Position numbers and translations under genes: made by a program. Below, piece after piece: positions 44,123 through 55,162 of a DNA stretch of 64,000 bases. Numbering within the stretch: the stretch's first letter is position 1; the number at the start of each line of letters is the position of its first letter. A model generated the notes under the pieces. That model had not been told where the DNA came from. It saw nothing but the letters and a program-made list of their open reading frames with translations, and ran no database searches. Origin of the DNA: Thozetella sp. PMI_491 (Eukaryota > Ascomycota > Sordariomycetes > Chaetosphaeriales > Chaetosphaeriaceae); contig MU270078.1 of the NCBI GenBank assembly GCA_021432635.1, positions 248,001 to 312,000 of the forward strand. The letters are read 5' to 3'.

Positions 44123-45828
44123 CTAGAGAGCGTAACGGAACATCGCCTTAAACACCAGTTAGCATCGCTACGCTTTGGGTAATAGGAGCCGTACTCACAT
44201 TTTGGCCATCCGAGGCCCCCTCGAAGGCTCGGATATTGCATTCTCTATTGAGATCCTCCACCTCGGCTTCAGTGAGTCCTTCCAGGGCTGCTGCTCGTTT
44301 CTTATTCTCTAGGGTGTATACTACCCTAAGAACGAGAGGCAGGAGCAGGTGCAAGACAAAGGTGATGAGCATTGCGATGACGCCATGGTAGTAGCCAGGT
44401 GACTCCGAGGACTTGAAGGTTTGAGGTCCTAATACAGATGAGCATGCATGTCCCCCCGCGCTAAGATTTGTCGTAACTCACCGGAAATCTGGCCCGCACA
44501 ATACACCACGAAGATGAGCCCAGAAGCAAATGTTCTCTTGGTGCTTCCCGCGATGTTTGAGGCCATCAATCCCAAGTTGATTTGGTAGCCCACGCTGAAG
44601 CTGGATATCAGCCAGAGGCCGACTAGCCTACCCCAGCTGTTGGTCGAGGGCAGCTGGTTGATCATGACGGTGCCGACAATCGGGGGAATCTGGGAGACCG
44701 ACATGACCAGCAGTCTGGAGTTCGGGATCTTGTGCACGACATAGCCAGCAAGAAGACCAAAACCTGCCTGGAAGATTCCGTAAGGCATGTTGAGAAGAGC
44801 CACCTGAAGCGGCGTGAAGCCAAAGCCCTGCATGATAAGCGACTGGAATGCCAGTGCACCTCCGCAGAAGGCGTTGCAGAAAGCGATGAGCGCGATCAGC
44901 CAAATCTTGATGTCCATGAAGGCCTCGATGATTTGAGAGCGGTCGATGGCCCTCGATTTTGTCCCCGACTTGTTCTCGATAACTCTCTGGATCGCCGTGA
45001 CCTTTTCGTCCTGCGACAGCCACCTGCTTGTCGCCGGGTTGTCCGGGACAACGTATAGGAACACCAGACCCCAGAGGAACGTAATGCTGCCGAGGATCAG
45101 GTAAATGTACTTCCACGGACTTAGCGAGCCGGTGATGTGGCCGATGCCAAAAGTTACGATTCCGTTAATGGTACTGAAGATACCTAGCGTCGCAACCCAT
45201 ACCGACGCCCTCGACGCCTGCTCCTGCTGCGTATACCAGGTGCTCGTCAGCGTCACAAATCCGGGCGCGATGGTGGCCTCGAAGGCGCCAAGAAAGAACC
45301 GGCAGGTGGCAAGGCCGGCAAAGGAACTGCATGCCGCCGTGATCATAAGCAGGATGCCCCAGAAAGCGACGTTGCAGCCCAGGAACTTGGCGATCGGGAA
45401 TCGTTGCATCAACGCGACACCGGGGTACTCAGCAAAGAGAAAGCCGAAGAAGAAGATGGACGAGCACCATGAGAACTGTTGCCCTACGAGGCCATTGTCC
45501 GCGATGATACCAAACACCGACGAGACGCTCAGGGTGAGCTTGTCAATGAACTGCAATCCTGGCGCCCCATATCAGCTTATGCGCCCGTAGGTATTGGGGC
45601 GTACCGCTTACCAAAGGTGACACACAATAATGGCAGAAGGTAAAGGTCGATCTTTTTCAACACGGCCTTGGCTGCCGCAGGGTCAGCTGGTCCAGTGGCT
45701 AGTGCTTGTACCGCGAAGTCGCCAGCTTCGTCGTTGATTTTAATGCCCTTTAGCTGAAGCGCATCTAAAGCATCGCTCTCCTCCTTGGAGCCGGAGATGG
45801 CCGTTTCCGACTGGATGTTGGCCGCCAT
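44123..45828 (-). CDS. MFS anion permease, Dal5/allantoate-nicotinate type
   Basis: Exons 45828-45612, 45558-44482, 44428-44199 and 44146-44123, 515 residues; all three introns have consensus ends. The last tiny exon supplies the family's characteristic C-terminal MFRYAL. The start is taken at MAANIQSETAISGS; an upstream in-frame Met at 46005 is possible. The core matches the anion:cation symporter (ACS) group: KIDLYLLPLLCVTFGLQFIDKLTLS in TM1, FLGAFEATIAPGFVTLTSTWY, and GYQINLGLMASNIAGSTKRTFASGL. Family members import allantoate, nicotinate, biotin precursors, pantothenate and similar organic anions; the substrate cannot be read from sequence. It is divergent from an ADAL-like deaminase 389 bp away. 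Confidence 0.88.
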
Positions 45829-46217
45829 CTCGATGCGAACGTCGAGTATTCTCGGAGAATATCTTGGGCTAGAGATGGTGGGTGTGCAGGCAGCCCGCCA
45901 GGATCTTGTTATACTGCCTGGTAGGTCGCTGGCATCCTTATCTTTGGCCCTGTCGTTTGCATGCACCATCAGTCCATTGTCCATTAGGCGTGGTGGGTCA
46001 CTCACTTGGATGCCCTTTACGCATGTGCTCCGCAGTCGGTTCGGAATCTAGACCCATGCTATTCCCAGCTGACTGGCCTCGACAGGGGATGTCCGAACCG
46101 TCGGAACAGAGATTACCGCTCTTTTGCACCTGCCAGTCCCGACAGCTGAGAGATCATCGAGAGTGTTAGGCCGCTGCAGTTTCGACAACACAGCGCGACG
46201 CGAATTTTGAAGCAACA
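45829..46217. promoter_or_regulatory. Divergent permease/deaminase promoter
   Basis: 389 bp between two divergent starts; contains one HGATAR-type site (TTATCT, 45939-45944). Shared regulation is likely from distance alone. Confidence 0.45.
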
Positions 46218-47543
46218 ATGGCTATCAATGAAGAGCGCCTACGGGAGTTTTGTCTCGCGTTGCCCAAGACCGTAATTGAGACATCTACACTGCCTATGGT
46301 GAGGTCTGAACTGATGGCGACATCTAGGAGCTTCACGCCCACCTCACCGGCTCGGTGTCTCGAGACATGCTTCATAGGATTTGGAAGACTGCCAAGGAGA
46401 GAGATCCGGACCTCGAGCTAGAAGACCCCTTGCTGACTCTAGAGGACATTTGGCATTCGACCTCGTACGTCTACTCTGTGCCTCTTGTGGTTTTGTGCAT
46501 TCATAGACTAAGACTTCTCAAGGTTCTTCGTCATGTTTACCAAGTATATCTATAAGCTTGTGAATAACGAAGAGGCAGTGAGAGTATCAACTCTTGATGT
46601 CCTGAAGAACTTTGAGCAAGATGGGGTGATGCACTTGGAGCTGCGAACAACGCCGAGGGTGGGCCCAAGTAAATCTGTCCCTGGAATCTACCCCCTGGGC
46701 ACAATTGACTCCCATACCAGACATGTCGAAAGATCAATATGTCAAGACCGTTCTCGACGCAATTTCCGAGTTTAACCAGACATCCAAGACGATGAAGACA
46801 TTCCTGATCCTATCCATGGACCGCCGCAACACGCAAGCCCAGGCCATGGAGGCGGTAGACCTCGCTATCAAGTACCGGGATGCCGGTGTAGTGGGTGTTG
46901 ATCTCTGTGGCGATTATAAGGTCTGATTCATGCTAAGGAGATCAAGGGCGTGATTCTGACCATTCTGCATAGGTGGGAGATGCACGAACTCTCAAGCCCT
47001 GTTTCGAAAAGGCAAAGGCAGCTTCGCTGCACATCACAACCCACTTTGGCGAAACTAAGCACGGTTACGGAGAGCTGGAGCTGCTGCTCTCTTACGAGCC
47101 AGAGCGGCTTGGTCATGTCATTTACATTACGCCCGAGATCAAGCAGGAGATTGTCCACCGCAAGTTAGGTATTGAAATCTGCCTCACCACGAATGTCGTG
47201 GGAAAACACGTCGAGTCATACACCAAACACCACCTCCAGGAGTGGCTCCAGGAGGACTGCCCTATAGCACTCTGTGTAAGTGACTCCACTCTTCCATCTG
47301 GCCGGCCTGAGCTAACGCAAGACATGGAAGACCGACGACGTGGGCGTGGTAGAGTCTCCATCTTCAAACGAGTACTTCCTCGCGGGGCTCCATCTATCGC
47401 TACCGCTGGAACGGCTGTGGCAGATAGCTTTGGGCGCTATCGATTGTGCCTTCGTGAGCGAGGAAGAAAAAGAGCTTTGCAGGAAAAGGTTGCGGGGTTG
47501 GAAAGCCGGAGAAGGCCAGAAGTGGCTAGCCGTTGAGGCTTAA
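46218..47543 (+). CDS. Adenosine/AMP deaminase-like protein (ADAL type)
   Basis: Six exons (46218-46271, 46328-46464, 46523-46668, 46721-46920, 46973-47275, 47331-47543), 350 residues. Metal ligands: HAH in KTELHAHLTGS near residue 25, the His of ITTHFGE, and Asp in TDDVGV near the end. The FFVMFTKYIYKL and LELRTTPR blocks and GVDLCGDY follow the ADAL (adenosine-deaminase-like) branch, which in plants and animals hydrolyses N6-methyl-AMP to IMP rather than adenosine. TDDVGV replaces the usual TDDPGVF. Likely a cytosolic Zn-dependent purine deaminase, placed directly before an adenine phosphoribosyltransferase-like gene on the same strand, which fits purine salvage. Confidence 0.88.
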
Positions 47544-47860
47544 CGAAACTAAGGTAGTTATAGGACAAAGACACGGCGAAATGAAAGCAAATAACGAACT
47601 TCACCAGTGTTGCATGCCGACAGCCGACGGAACAGATCATGCCACATTCCGAGCTCTCGAGAGGAGAGTTGTTGTGCGGGGCAGATAAGGGATAGGCTTC
47701 ACCCTGGTCGTAGCGTATAGCGCTTAGCCAGGGTGGTAGGCCGGCCAAGACTCTACACCAGTCTCGGCAACCACCCTTGGTGATAAGGGGTGCTGGCCAC
47801 CTGGTGAAGCGAGCTGCCCGTCATGCACTCAACAAAGCACATCTCAGTCCAGTCTGCGTC
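47544..47860 (+). promoter_or_regulatory. Promoter region of the APRT-like gene with GATA-type sites
   Basis: 317 bp with AGATAAG and GGATAGG side by side at about 47683-47695, and TGATAAG at 47781-47787. These fit the HGATAR consensus of AreA/NIT2-type nitrogen regulators. Such sites are frequent by chance, so this is only suggestive. Confidence 0.4.
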
Positions 47861-48463
47861 ATGGATGCCTCTGGCTTGGACCTCATCCTCTCCCGGATGG
47901 TCATGTATCGTGACCATCCCAAGCCCGGCCACCGCTTCGCCGATATCTTTCCCATCTTTCGCTCCCCTGCCGCGACAAAAGTGCTGTTGGCGGGCTTCGT
48001 CGAGCACATCAAGGCGACACATGATCTGAAGGCGATTCATGCCATTGTGTGCCTTGAAGCTCGCGGCATGTTTTTTGCCCCGCTTGTGGCGAGCGCTCTT
48101 AATCTCCCGTGCATCCCGGTCCGCAAGGAGGGGAAACTTCCAGGGGCGGTTGTCAGCGTCTCATACGAGAAGGACTATGGCCATGACACGCTCCAGATGA
48201 AGGATGACAGCTTTGAAGGAGTCGGCGAGGGGAGGCAGGAGGGGACAAAGGTCAGGGTTCTGCTGATCGATGACCTGGTTGCGCTGGGAGGAAGTGCTCA
48301 GGCCGGCAAGAGACTGGTGGGAATGCTTGGAGGTGAAGTTGCCGAGTGCCTCTTTATCTTTGATGTTCCCCGTTTCACAGAGCTGGTCAAAGAGAAGCTG
48401 GGCGGTACGCCGTCTTGGTCGTTGATCTCCTTGACGGAGAATATTCTGTCTAAAGTAAAGTAG
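47861..48463 (+). CDS. Adenine phosphoribosyltransferase-like protein
   Basis: Single exon, 200 residues from MDASGLDLILSRM. YRDHPKPGHRFADIFPIF is the APRT N-terminal signature and VCLEARGMFFAP the substrate-binding segment. VLLIDDLVALGGSAQAGKRLV is the PRPP-binding loop, with GGS where most APRTs have TGGT. VRKEGKLPG also matches. Predicted reaction: adenine + PRPP to AMP. The N-terminus is slightly shorter than usual and an upstream exon cannot be excluded. With the neighbouring ADAL-like deaminase it makes a purine salvage pair. The altered PRPP loop and metabolic context leave open a different base as substrate. Confidence 0.85.
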   Translation: MDASGLDLILSRMVMYRDHPKPGHRFADIFPIFRSPAATKVLLAGFVEHIKATHDLKAIHAIVCLEARGMFFAPLVASALNLPCIPVRKEGKLPGAVVSVSYEKDYGHDTLQMKDDSFEGVGEGRQEGTKVRVLLIDDLVALGGSAQAGKRLVGMLGGEVAECLFIFDVPRFTELVKEKLGGTPSWSLISLTENILSKVK

Positions 48464-48568
48464 CATAACATGACGGGGGACGAAGTTAGCCCTAAAACGT
48501 TATCCAGGAACAGTAATAGCTTATTAGAAGTATGGATAGCTTTCCAATTCGCTCAAAAGATCCTATAA

Positions 48569-48907
48569 TTGTCAATGAGCCTACCCAAACTTGAGCCTAT
48601 GTTGCGACCCAGTGCCAAATATAGAGGCAGGCCACTTGCGCATGCAATGACTGATCTACATACCAAGACTTTGATAGAAGCTGCAGGCTTACAACCACCT
48701 ATTTGCTCAAGGCCATGGCTTCCTACATCTGTTGAGGTGACCCACTTTATAGAGACTGCGAGCAAGGCGAAGGTACTAGAAGGGAAGTTGAGGAATCTTG
48801 GTGAAAAGCTTGGTTTGACCGATGACGGGAAGGCGAAATTAGCAGCAACGAGGGTTGAGGTTATGATGCATTTGAGAGAGGGTGTTGAGCCTGTTTATGA
48901 GGTGTAG
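48569..48907 (+). CDS. Short hypothetical protein downstream of APRT-like gene
   Basis: 112-residue open frame 105 bp after the APRT-like stop on the same strand. The sequence (LPKLEPMLRPSAKYRGRPLAHAM, then a lysine/leucine-rich helix KVLEGKLRNLGEKLGLTDD) looks protein-like rather than random. I recognise no family and see no intron. It could be a genuine small gene or the C-terminal remnant of a larger one. Confidence 0.4.
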   Translation: MSMSLPKLEPMLRPSAKYRGRPLAHAMTDLHTKTLIEAAGLQPPICSRPWLPTSVEVTHFIETASKAKVLEGKLRNLGEKLGLTDDGKAKLAATRVEVMMHLREGVEPVYEV

Positions 48908-49249
48908 ATAATAAGGACTGTTACGGGGTCTCCCATATGCATTTCTTTGAATTTCAGCACTGCGTTCGGAGGAGGTGGTTTCTGAGGGTTATCATAGCGG
49001 TAGTTTTACAGGGCTTCTCGAGTCAATAGTCTAGGACGCCTCAGGGCTCTTTAGTCTGCATAATATTTCTCCGGTATGTAATAGGTAGATACAAAGCGAC
49101 AGTAGCTTCACGTTGGGACTCTGGGGCCTCCACTTACAGCTTAATTTCGTTCTGCTACCCGAGCTCCGTTAGTTGACATGAAAAGATTTATCTCCTAAAA
49201 TAGCTGGGGAGATATGATTTTGCCAGGCGGGCTTGTCCCTCTTTCACCT
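48908..49249. other. Intergenic, no gene seen
   Basis: 342 bp between convergent genes; AT-rich, presumably 3' untranslated sequence of both. Confidence 0.5.
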
Positions 49250-50946
49250 TTAAAACTGCTTCCAGTCCCGAGCGTTTTCCCATGCATATGCAAGCTTCAG
49301 TATCGCAGCCTCATCCCAATATTTCCCAACGATCTGGAGACTGGCAGGAAGTTTAAGCTTGGGATCATCCTTGGCTGAAACGAACCCAATCGGCATAGCA
49401 AGTGCTGGATGTCCTGACCCATTGAATGAGGCTGTATTCTCTAGCTTTCCGGCCGAGGCATTTGAATGCTGCAACGGTGTGGCGCCAGGGAGTGGATAGG
49501 GGTTGCTGGGTGTAACGGTCGTCGGCATGATCAAGAAGTCGACCTCATCGAGGGCCAAGTCGTACATATCCTTGACCTTGCGCATGAGGTTGACTGCTTT
49601 GGCGTAAGCTAGTGGGTATTGTGTCCAGCCTATCTCGCCTGCTAAAAGACCGTCTTTGCTGGTATTGTTCATCTTCAGTAGATACAGGAGTAAGCGACCA
49701 TGCAAGTTGAGGATGGCGGAGGAACTAGTAGTACTTACCTTCTCGATTATCTCCTGAGTGTAAGGGAGATTCTTCTTCTCGAGCAGATCAGTAAGAAGGA
49801 GGCCTCTCCTCCCTGTTGCTCTCCCAAGCATCCCCATATGGTTGCCCATTTTGCTCATAACAGTGTATATCGTCCTCGCCTCCGTATGGATTGGGACGCT
49901 GACCTCCTTCACCTCCGCTCCGAGCTCTTCGAAGACCTTTGCGGCTGCGAGAAACTTGTCTCTCACGCCAGGATCTAAAGTTGGCGGTTGCAGACCCTCT
50001 TTCAGTATCCCAATCTTCACACCTTTCAGTCCCTTGCTTAGGTCCATCGACTGTAATATTTCAGCATACTTAGGGACATCTTTTGGGAATGGCGCCCCGG
50101 CAATCTGCCTGTCGTCGAGGCCATCTACACCCGCGATAACCCCCAACAGCTTTGCGCAGTCAAGACAGTCCTTCGTTATCGGTCCGACGTAGTCCACACT
50201 AGCATCGTTGCTCGCGATGCCAGTATAAGGCACCAAGCCCGTAGTAGCTTTGAATCCATACAGTCCGCACAACGCAGCAGGGATGCGTATGCTACCTCCC
50301 TGATCACAGCCTATTCCCATGTCCACTGCACCACTCCCCACCAACGCTGCGGTTCCGGAGCTACTACCACCAGCCGAATAACCCTTTGCGTAAGGGTTAT
50401 CGACCGGGCCGGATGCGGCGGTAGCACTAACTGCGCCACGAGACAGGTTCTCGCACACGGCCTTTCCGGCAATGGTCCCGCCGTGGGCAAGAATCCGGGT
50501 TACGACTGTCGCGTCTGCTTTAGGTACCCAACCAACAAAGGTATCAGTGCCGAGGAGGCAAGGGACACCAGCCATGGCAATGTTATCTTTGAGGCAGATC
50601 GTCTTATCTTTGAGAAAGTCGGACGAGGGTTGAGTAGAGGTACAGGTGCAGCGATATGCCCAGGCCCCAAGGGGGTTGTCGGACCTAGCCGGCAGGTGAA
50701 CGTCATTGCGGGGGCTTGAGTCGAAGTCAGGGATGGGTTGGTAATCTAGCAAGTACGTCAGTCGTTTGTTGTAAGGTCGCTGCTAGGACGAAGACGAAGC
50801 AAACCATCCATAGCCTCGACAGCCTCAAAGGCCGCCTTGGCCTTGGCCAAAAGGCTTACATAGTCGTCAACCTCTGATTCTGGGATGGTATACCCAACAG
50901 CGGCGGCGACTGTGGTGACTTCTTCTCTGGAGCTAGGCATGTTCAC
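49250..50946 (-). CDS. Amidase (amidase-signature family)
   Basis: Exons 50946-50805, 50745-49739 and 49672-49250, 523 residues. The second intron (66 nt, GTAAGT..GAAG) is a multiple of three and open if retained. Removing it joins QEIIEK to MNNTSKDG. The Ser-cisSer-Lys triad is visible: Lys in LKDNIAMAG, the cis-Ser region GYSAGGSSSGTAALVG and nucleophile Ser in GCDQGGSIRIPAALCG. An N-terminal helical segment precedes the domain, as in fungal acetamidase-like enzymes. Hydrolyses a carboxamide to acid and ammonia. With nearby permeases and PuuE-like ring hydrolases it may act on a ring-opened amide, as HxnN does in nicotinate breakdown. Confidence 0.88.
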
Positions 50947-51957
50947 TGCGGAAGCTGCAACAAGGGTGGCTAACCACTGTACTATGCAAGGGCTTATGCC
51001 TCAAGGACAATACCGACCGTGTTGATTCGTTTAAAAGGTGCTAACGAGTCTACTAGGTACGTAGCAGTCGCCGGCTAGCCAATCGGTCTCTTATCAGACA
51101 CATTTCTTATAGGCTGCCTGCAGACAAGGTTGGCATGGACCGGTTTATCTACCAGACGGTGTTGATCGGCGTTGGCCGGAGAAAACTTATCAAACTAGTC
51201 AATGGGGTTAATTCTTGGTCTTCGTGGTACGCGACTTGCCGGGAAACCCCGCTGTATGGACAGGCGTAAAAAGTGCCGGCGCTAACAACGCCGACAAAAT
51301 ACTCCCGCCGGCTTCGCCGACAAGGGGCTAGATCGTCCTATCCAAGACATTTATCCCGTATCTTGGAGTATATTTCAAGGAGATATCACAGCTTACTAGA
51401 TTGATATTACTATTTCCCAGGTATCACTTTTGTACTCGCAATAATCGCCGTATTTATCCCATCCTATCTTTTGCGTATCTTGTGGTTACCTTATTTCTTG
51501 TTAGTTTCTGGGCGATAGCCGCAGTAGCTAGGTGTAGAATTGAACAATTTCTTCTCAAATGGGTTCGATGCCTGATCACGTCTTGGGCAAATAGTGCTCG
51601 ATTTTACTTTAGGGTATCCGGTAGCGAAACCCCTCCTTCAAGGGACTTGTAGCACGTATGAGTCGTGGATTCAGCTTGGTGGTACTGAGGGATCTGTACT
51701 CGTCTTTCAATCTGTCAAAACATTTTGTCTATTCTATCAGTCCGTCTGATGAACCACTGAGGTTAAAGTCCACTTCTATCCTCTAATATTGGACACCTCT
51801 AGCTACGTAGCCCAAATAGCTTTTAACTCTGCACAATTTGCCCTGCTAGCTGTGCCTTTTTATCGTCATACTTAAGAACCAACTGCCGTGAACTTCGCTC
51901 AGTCAAAGATGTGTGCATGAGAGGCACGCCATGGTAGTTGAGTAACGGGCGAGGGGT
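50947..51957. other. Intergenic with several GATA-type sites
   Basis: About 1 kb, AT-rich. It holds the amidase promoter. HGATAR-type sites occur at about 51091-51096, 51187-51192, 51338-51343 and 51352-51357. A hydrophobic open frame at 51401-51652 has no family resemblance. Confidence 0.45.
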
Positions 51958-54403
51958 CTAGTGACCAACAGATTGTTTATCCCTGTTAATATCCGGAGCA
52001 GTCTGCTTTACGCTGGATTCGTCCCCAGCGTCTTTCCTGCTTCCGACAATTGCAGATTCCTCCGCAGCCCCCTCTTTTTTGCTAGTTTTATTTGCCTCCA
52101 TCTCGGCCTGCAACTCAGGAGAGTCTTTTCGGAACGCTAACTCCTATTTCACTCAGTCAGCCTCGGGTCTCATCTTGGAGAATTCATTTAGGACAAGGTT
52201 TACTTTGATAAGGGGACTTGTGATGATGCATAGGCCAGAAATGGCCGTGAATGAAATAAACACCATCCGCAGGCCGTGTGCATATGCGTATCGGACGGAA
52301 TGCTGGATGTCCGGCGGCAGGGTGTCCAGAAATTCGATGGCAGATGAGGCTAGACTGTCCCTCTCTGTCGGTGACAGAGCTTCGATCATGTCTAGTTGTA
52401 TCGAGAGATCGTGCTGATATATGGCGTTGGCAACTGTTCCTACAATCAGCATCCGGAAATATGCCATCTACGCACCTTCCTTACCAGCAAGACCGAAACC
52501 TGCACCCATGGTACGAAAGTAATTGCGCCCTCCTGTGACGACAGCCCTGTCCTGGTTGTCGGTGGTTGCCAGCGCGGCCACGAGAGCTTGTAACACATTA
52601 GTACAGGTCAACCAGCGAGAACAGTGAGCTGTTCACTCACTCGTCTGGAGGTTGAAACCAATGCCAATAGCGCATATCTCCAGAAAGCCAATAATTTCAC
52701 CAAGTGATGTGGCAGGTGACCACAAGAGCTGCAAGCCCAGCCCCACGGTCCATAAAAGCGCTCCCACGACCTTCCAGATGTTAGTGAATTCCAAGACGCC
52801 CAGATCATGATCTTGGAAGAGTCTGGCTTACGATGACTAGCCTGTAGCGGTTGGTATTGGACACAAAAAAACCGGCAGCAATTCCCCAAAGTGATTGCGG
52901 AAGCGTGTAGGCGAGCATAAGCGCACCAGAGACTAGAGCCGAGCAACCCTGGACATACTGCATGTAGATTGGCACGTAATATATGTTCTACACGTTCCCT
53001 TATCAGTTCGCTTCTTGCAATTCCCCGTTGATGGGGAAAGCTTACTCCGTAGTATATCATGCCGATCAAGAATGACAGCACCATAACCACGCTCGGTGTC
53101 CACATCTTAAAGAGCCGGACTATTCGAAATCGAATCAGCTAATAGGTGTAGTCATAAGTATGAGGCGACTCACGTGGTAGGATCGGAAGTTTCGCGATCT
53201 TGGCCTCCACCGCCACAAAACCCGCCAGGCACACTCCACCGGATATCAACAGCGCGATAACTGTAGGACTCGACCAGGAGAAGGTTGAACCACCACCGGA
53301 TATCGGAATGAGTAAGAAGATTGTTGCAGACGAGGAGAGCAGAACGCCCAAGTAGTCAATCATCTTCAGCTTGGCAACCATGGATCCTTGAACAGATTTC
53401 AGCGGGACGATCAGGTGAACTGCTAGGGCTACGAAGGCTCCTGAGATGGCGATAACCCGGAATAGCCACCGCCATTGTCCGGCGGAAGCAAATCCGCCTC
53501 CGACGAAGGGACCAACGGCGTTCCCAAGTGAACATGCGGCCGAGACGAATCCTTGATACTTGCCCCGCTCTTTCAAGGGTACGATGTCAGATACCTGGTT
53601 CTCTTTTAGCGTTTCATTCAACTCTGCTCTGAACCGACCCAATGTAATCCCTAATACCTACAATAACCATCGCAATGTTGGTTACACCTCCGCCACCAAC
53701 GCCGCTGATTGCACGAAAGACGTACAGCTGAACTGGTGTCTGTGCGAAGGAGCACAAGAGGTCCCCTAGGACTAGTAGGACTACTGCGGCCTGAAGGGTG
53801 CTTTTGCGGCCGAAGATATCCGAAATGCGGCCATACACGAGTTGGAAAGCACAGCTGTAAGTTTATTGCGTGTCAGCGCGGGACACCTCTCGCAGTTATG
53901 TCCCGGATACCACTATGATAAGAATGATCTCGGCAGGATGTTGACCACAGGACAAGGTACTGTACTCACTTGCCAACAAAAAAGGCCGTCCCAACCCATG
54001 ATATAGTCTTTGACGCATTCAAGTCGTTGGCAATCACTGGTGTTGCTGTTGATACAGCTGTCTGATCCATGAAGGCAACCATAAGGGCGAGGCCTGCCGA
54101 ACGACCATATCAGTCAGCCCTGTTCCGCGTGGGAAGGAGATAGAAACTTTAGATGAGGGTCTCCTAACCGATACCGAGATAGACGATCAATATCTTCTTT
54201 AGAGGCATGCGGCTCGATTGATCCTCAAATTGCAGTTCATTCCCAGTGTCATTGTCGCTCTCTTCGGTCCCCGGTTCATTGCGACCTGGTTCGACATCTT
54301 TGTTGCCAACAAGGCCTTCGCCTATGGACCTCATTGGTGTTACACCCGAGGATTGCTTGAACCCCATGCTGGAGTGTGGTATTGCATAGGTAGCACTAGC
54401 CAA
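51958..54403 (-). CDS. MFS exporter, DHA2 (14-TM) family
   Basis: Ten exons (54403-54169, 54093-53970, 53854-53662, 53594-53174, 53119-53046, 52987-52832, 52770-52641, 52586-52485, 52439-52204, 52143-51958), 618 residues in a continuous frame. After a polar N-terminus come TM1 with GLALMVAFMDQTAVSTATPVIA, the motif-A loop YGRISDIFGRKSTL, FRAISGVGGGG, ISDIVPLKERGKYQG and GNAVGPFVGGGFASAGQWRWLF, all typical of the DHA2 drug:H+ antiporters. The tail (SPELQAEMEANKTSKKEG) is hydrophilic. Predicted plasma-membrane efflux of toxic organic compounds. Its place inside the catabolic neighbourhood suggests export of a toxic substrate or intermediate. Confidence 0.88.
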
Positions 54404-55162
54404 ATGTCCATTAAAGCAATAGCTCTCAGTTTTGTTTAGCAGTCAACTCGGATATCACGAGATGGACCAATAAACTGAGAGATTGTTTACTCCCACGGGA
54501 ATCGGCAGTCCAACTTAGGCACTCGGGAGCTAGAAGGGTGAGTGGGTCTCCTCGAAAGTCAAGGCAAAGAATATGTCGAGTGCGCAAGCCTCATGGCGCA
54601 AGCCTGCTAGAATCTCCGCGTGCATGCACGCAGGGCGAGCTTTCGTAGAATTTACTTGCAGAACTAACGGAGATTAAGTTCCGAAGTTCGGTTGGCTGTC
54701 CCGGGCTAATGAGATAAGGATAAGATAGGTATTCGTGCTAGTTAGATCGGTGGATTTGGACCGCAATAGACCGGGCCATGCCGGTGCCTTGGCTAGATAA
54801 GATACTAAAGAATTAAGAAATTCTAGATATCCAAGCTACCGGCACGCCGGAGAGACAAGACCTGTTACTTAGTAACCTGGCCTTTACGTTAAATTTGCCA
54901 CAGACGATAGATTCCGTATGATAGGCGTCACCGCTAAAGGACGCGTTAGTAGGGCAGTGCTGCCCCCACAAGAGATACCTTCAGTCTGTGGGCTCATCCA
55001 AATCACTGGGTCCCAGGGATGTCAAGCCAAGTGGAGCCCCCGCCACTATATCAGTGATCTTACAAGGATGGTTATGATAAGGAGTTCCACGTATATTTCT
55101 AGACGCCTGCCCAAACAACTGCATAGAGTTTTGTTTCATTGAAACCAAACGCGTCAGGCAAG
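54404..55162. promoter_or_regulatory. Divergent exporter/permease promoter with a GATA cluster
   Basis: 759 bp between the DHA2 and NCS1 starts. At 54711-54730 three overlapping HGATAR sites occur (AGATAAG, GGATAAG, AGATAGG), and AGATAAG recurs at about 54795-54801. This is the densest GATA cluster I noticed in the window, consistent with nitrogen-regulated transcription. Confidence 0.5.
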
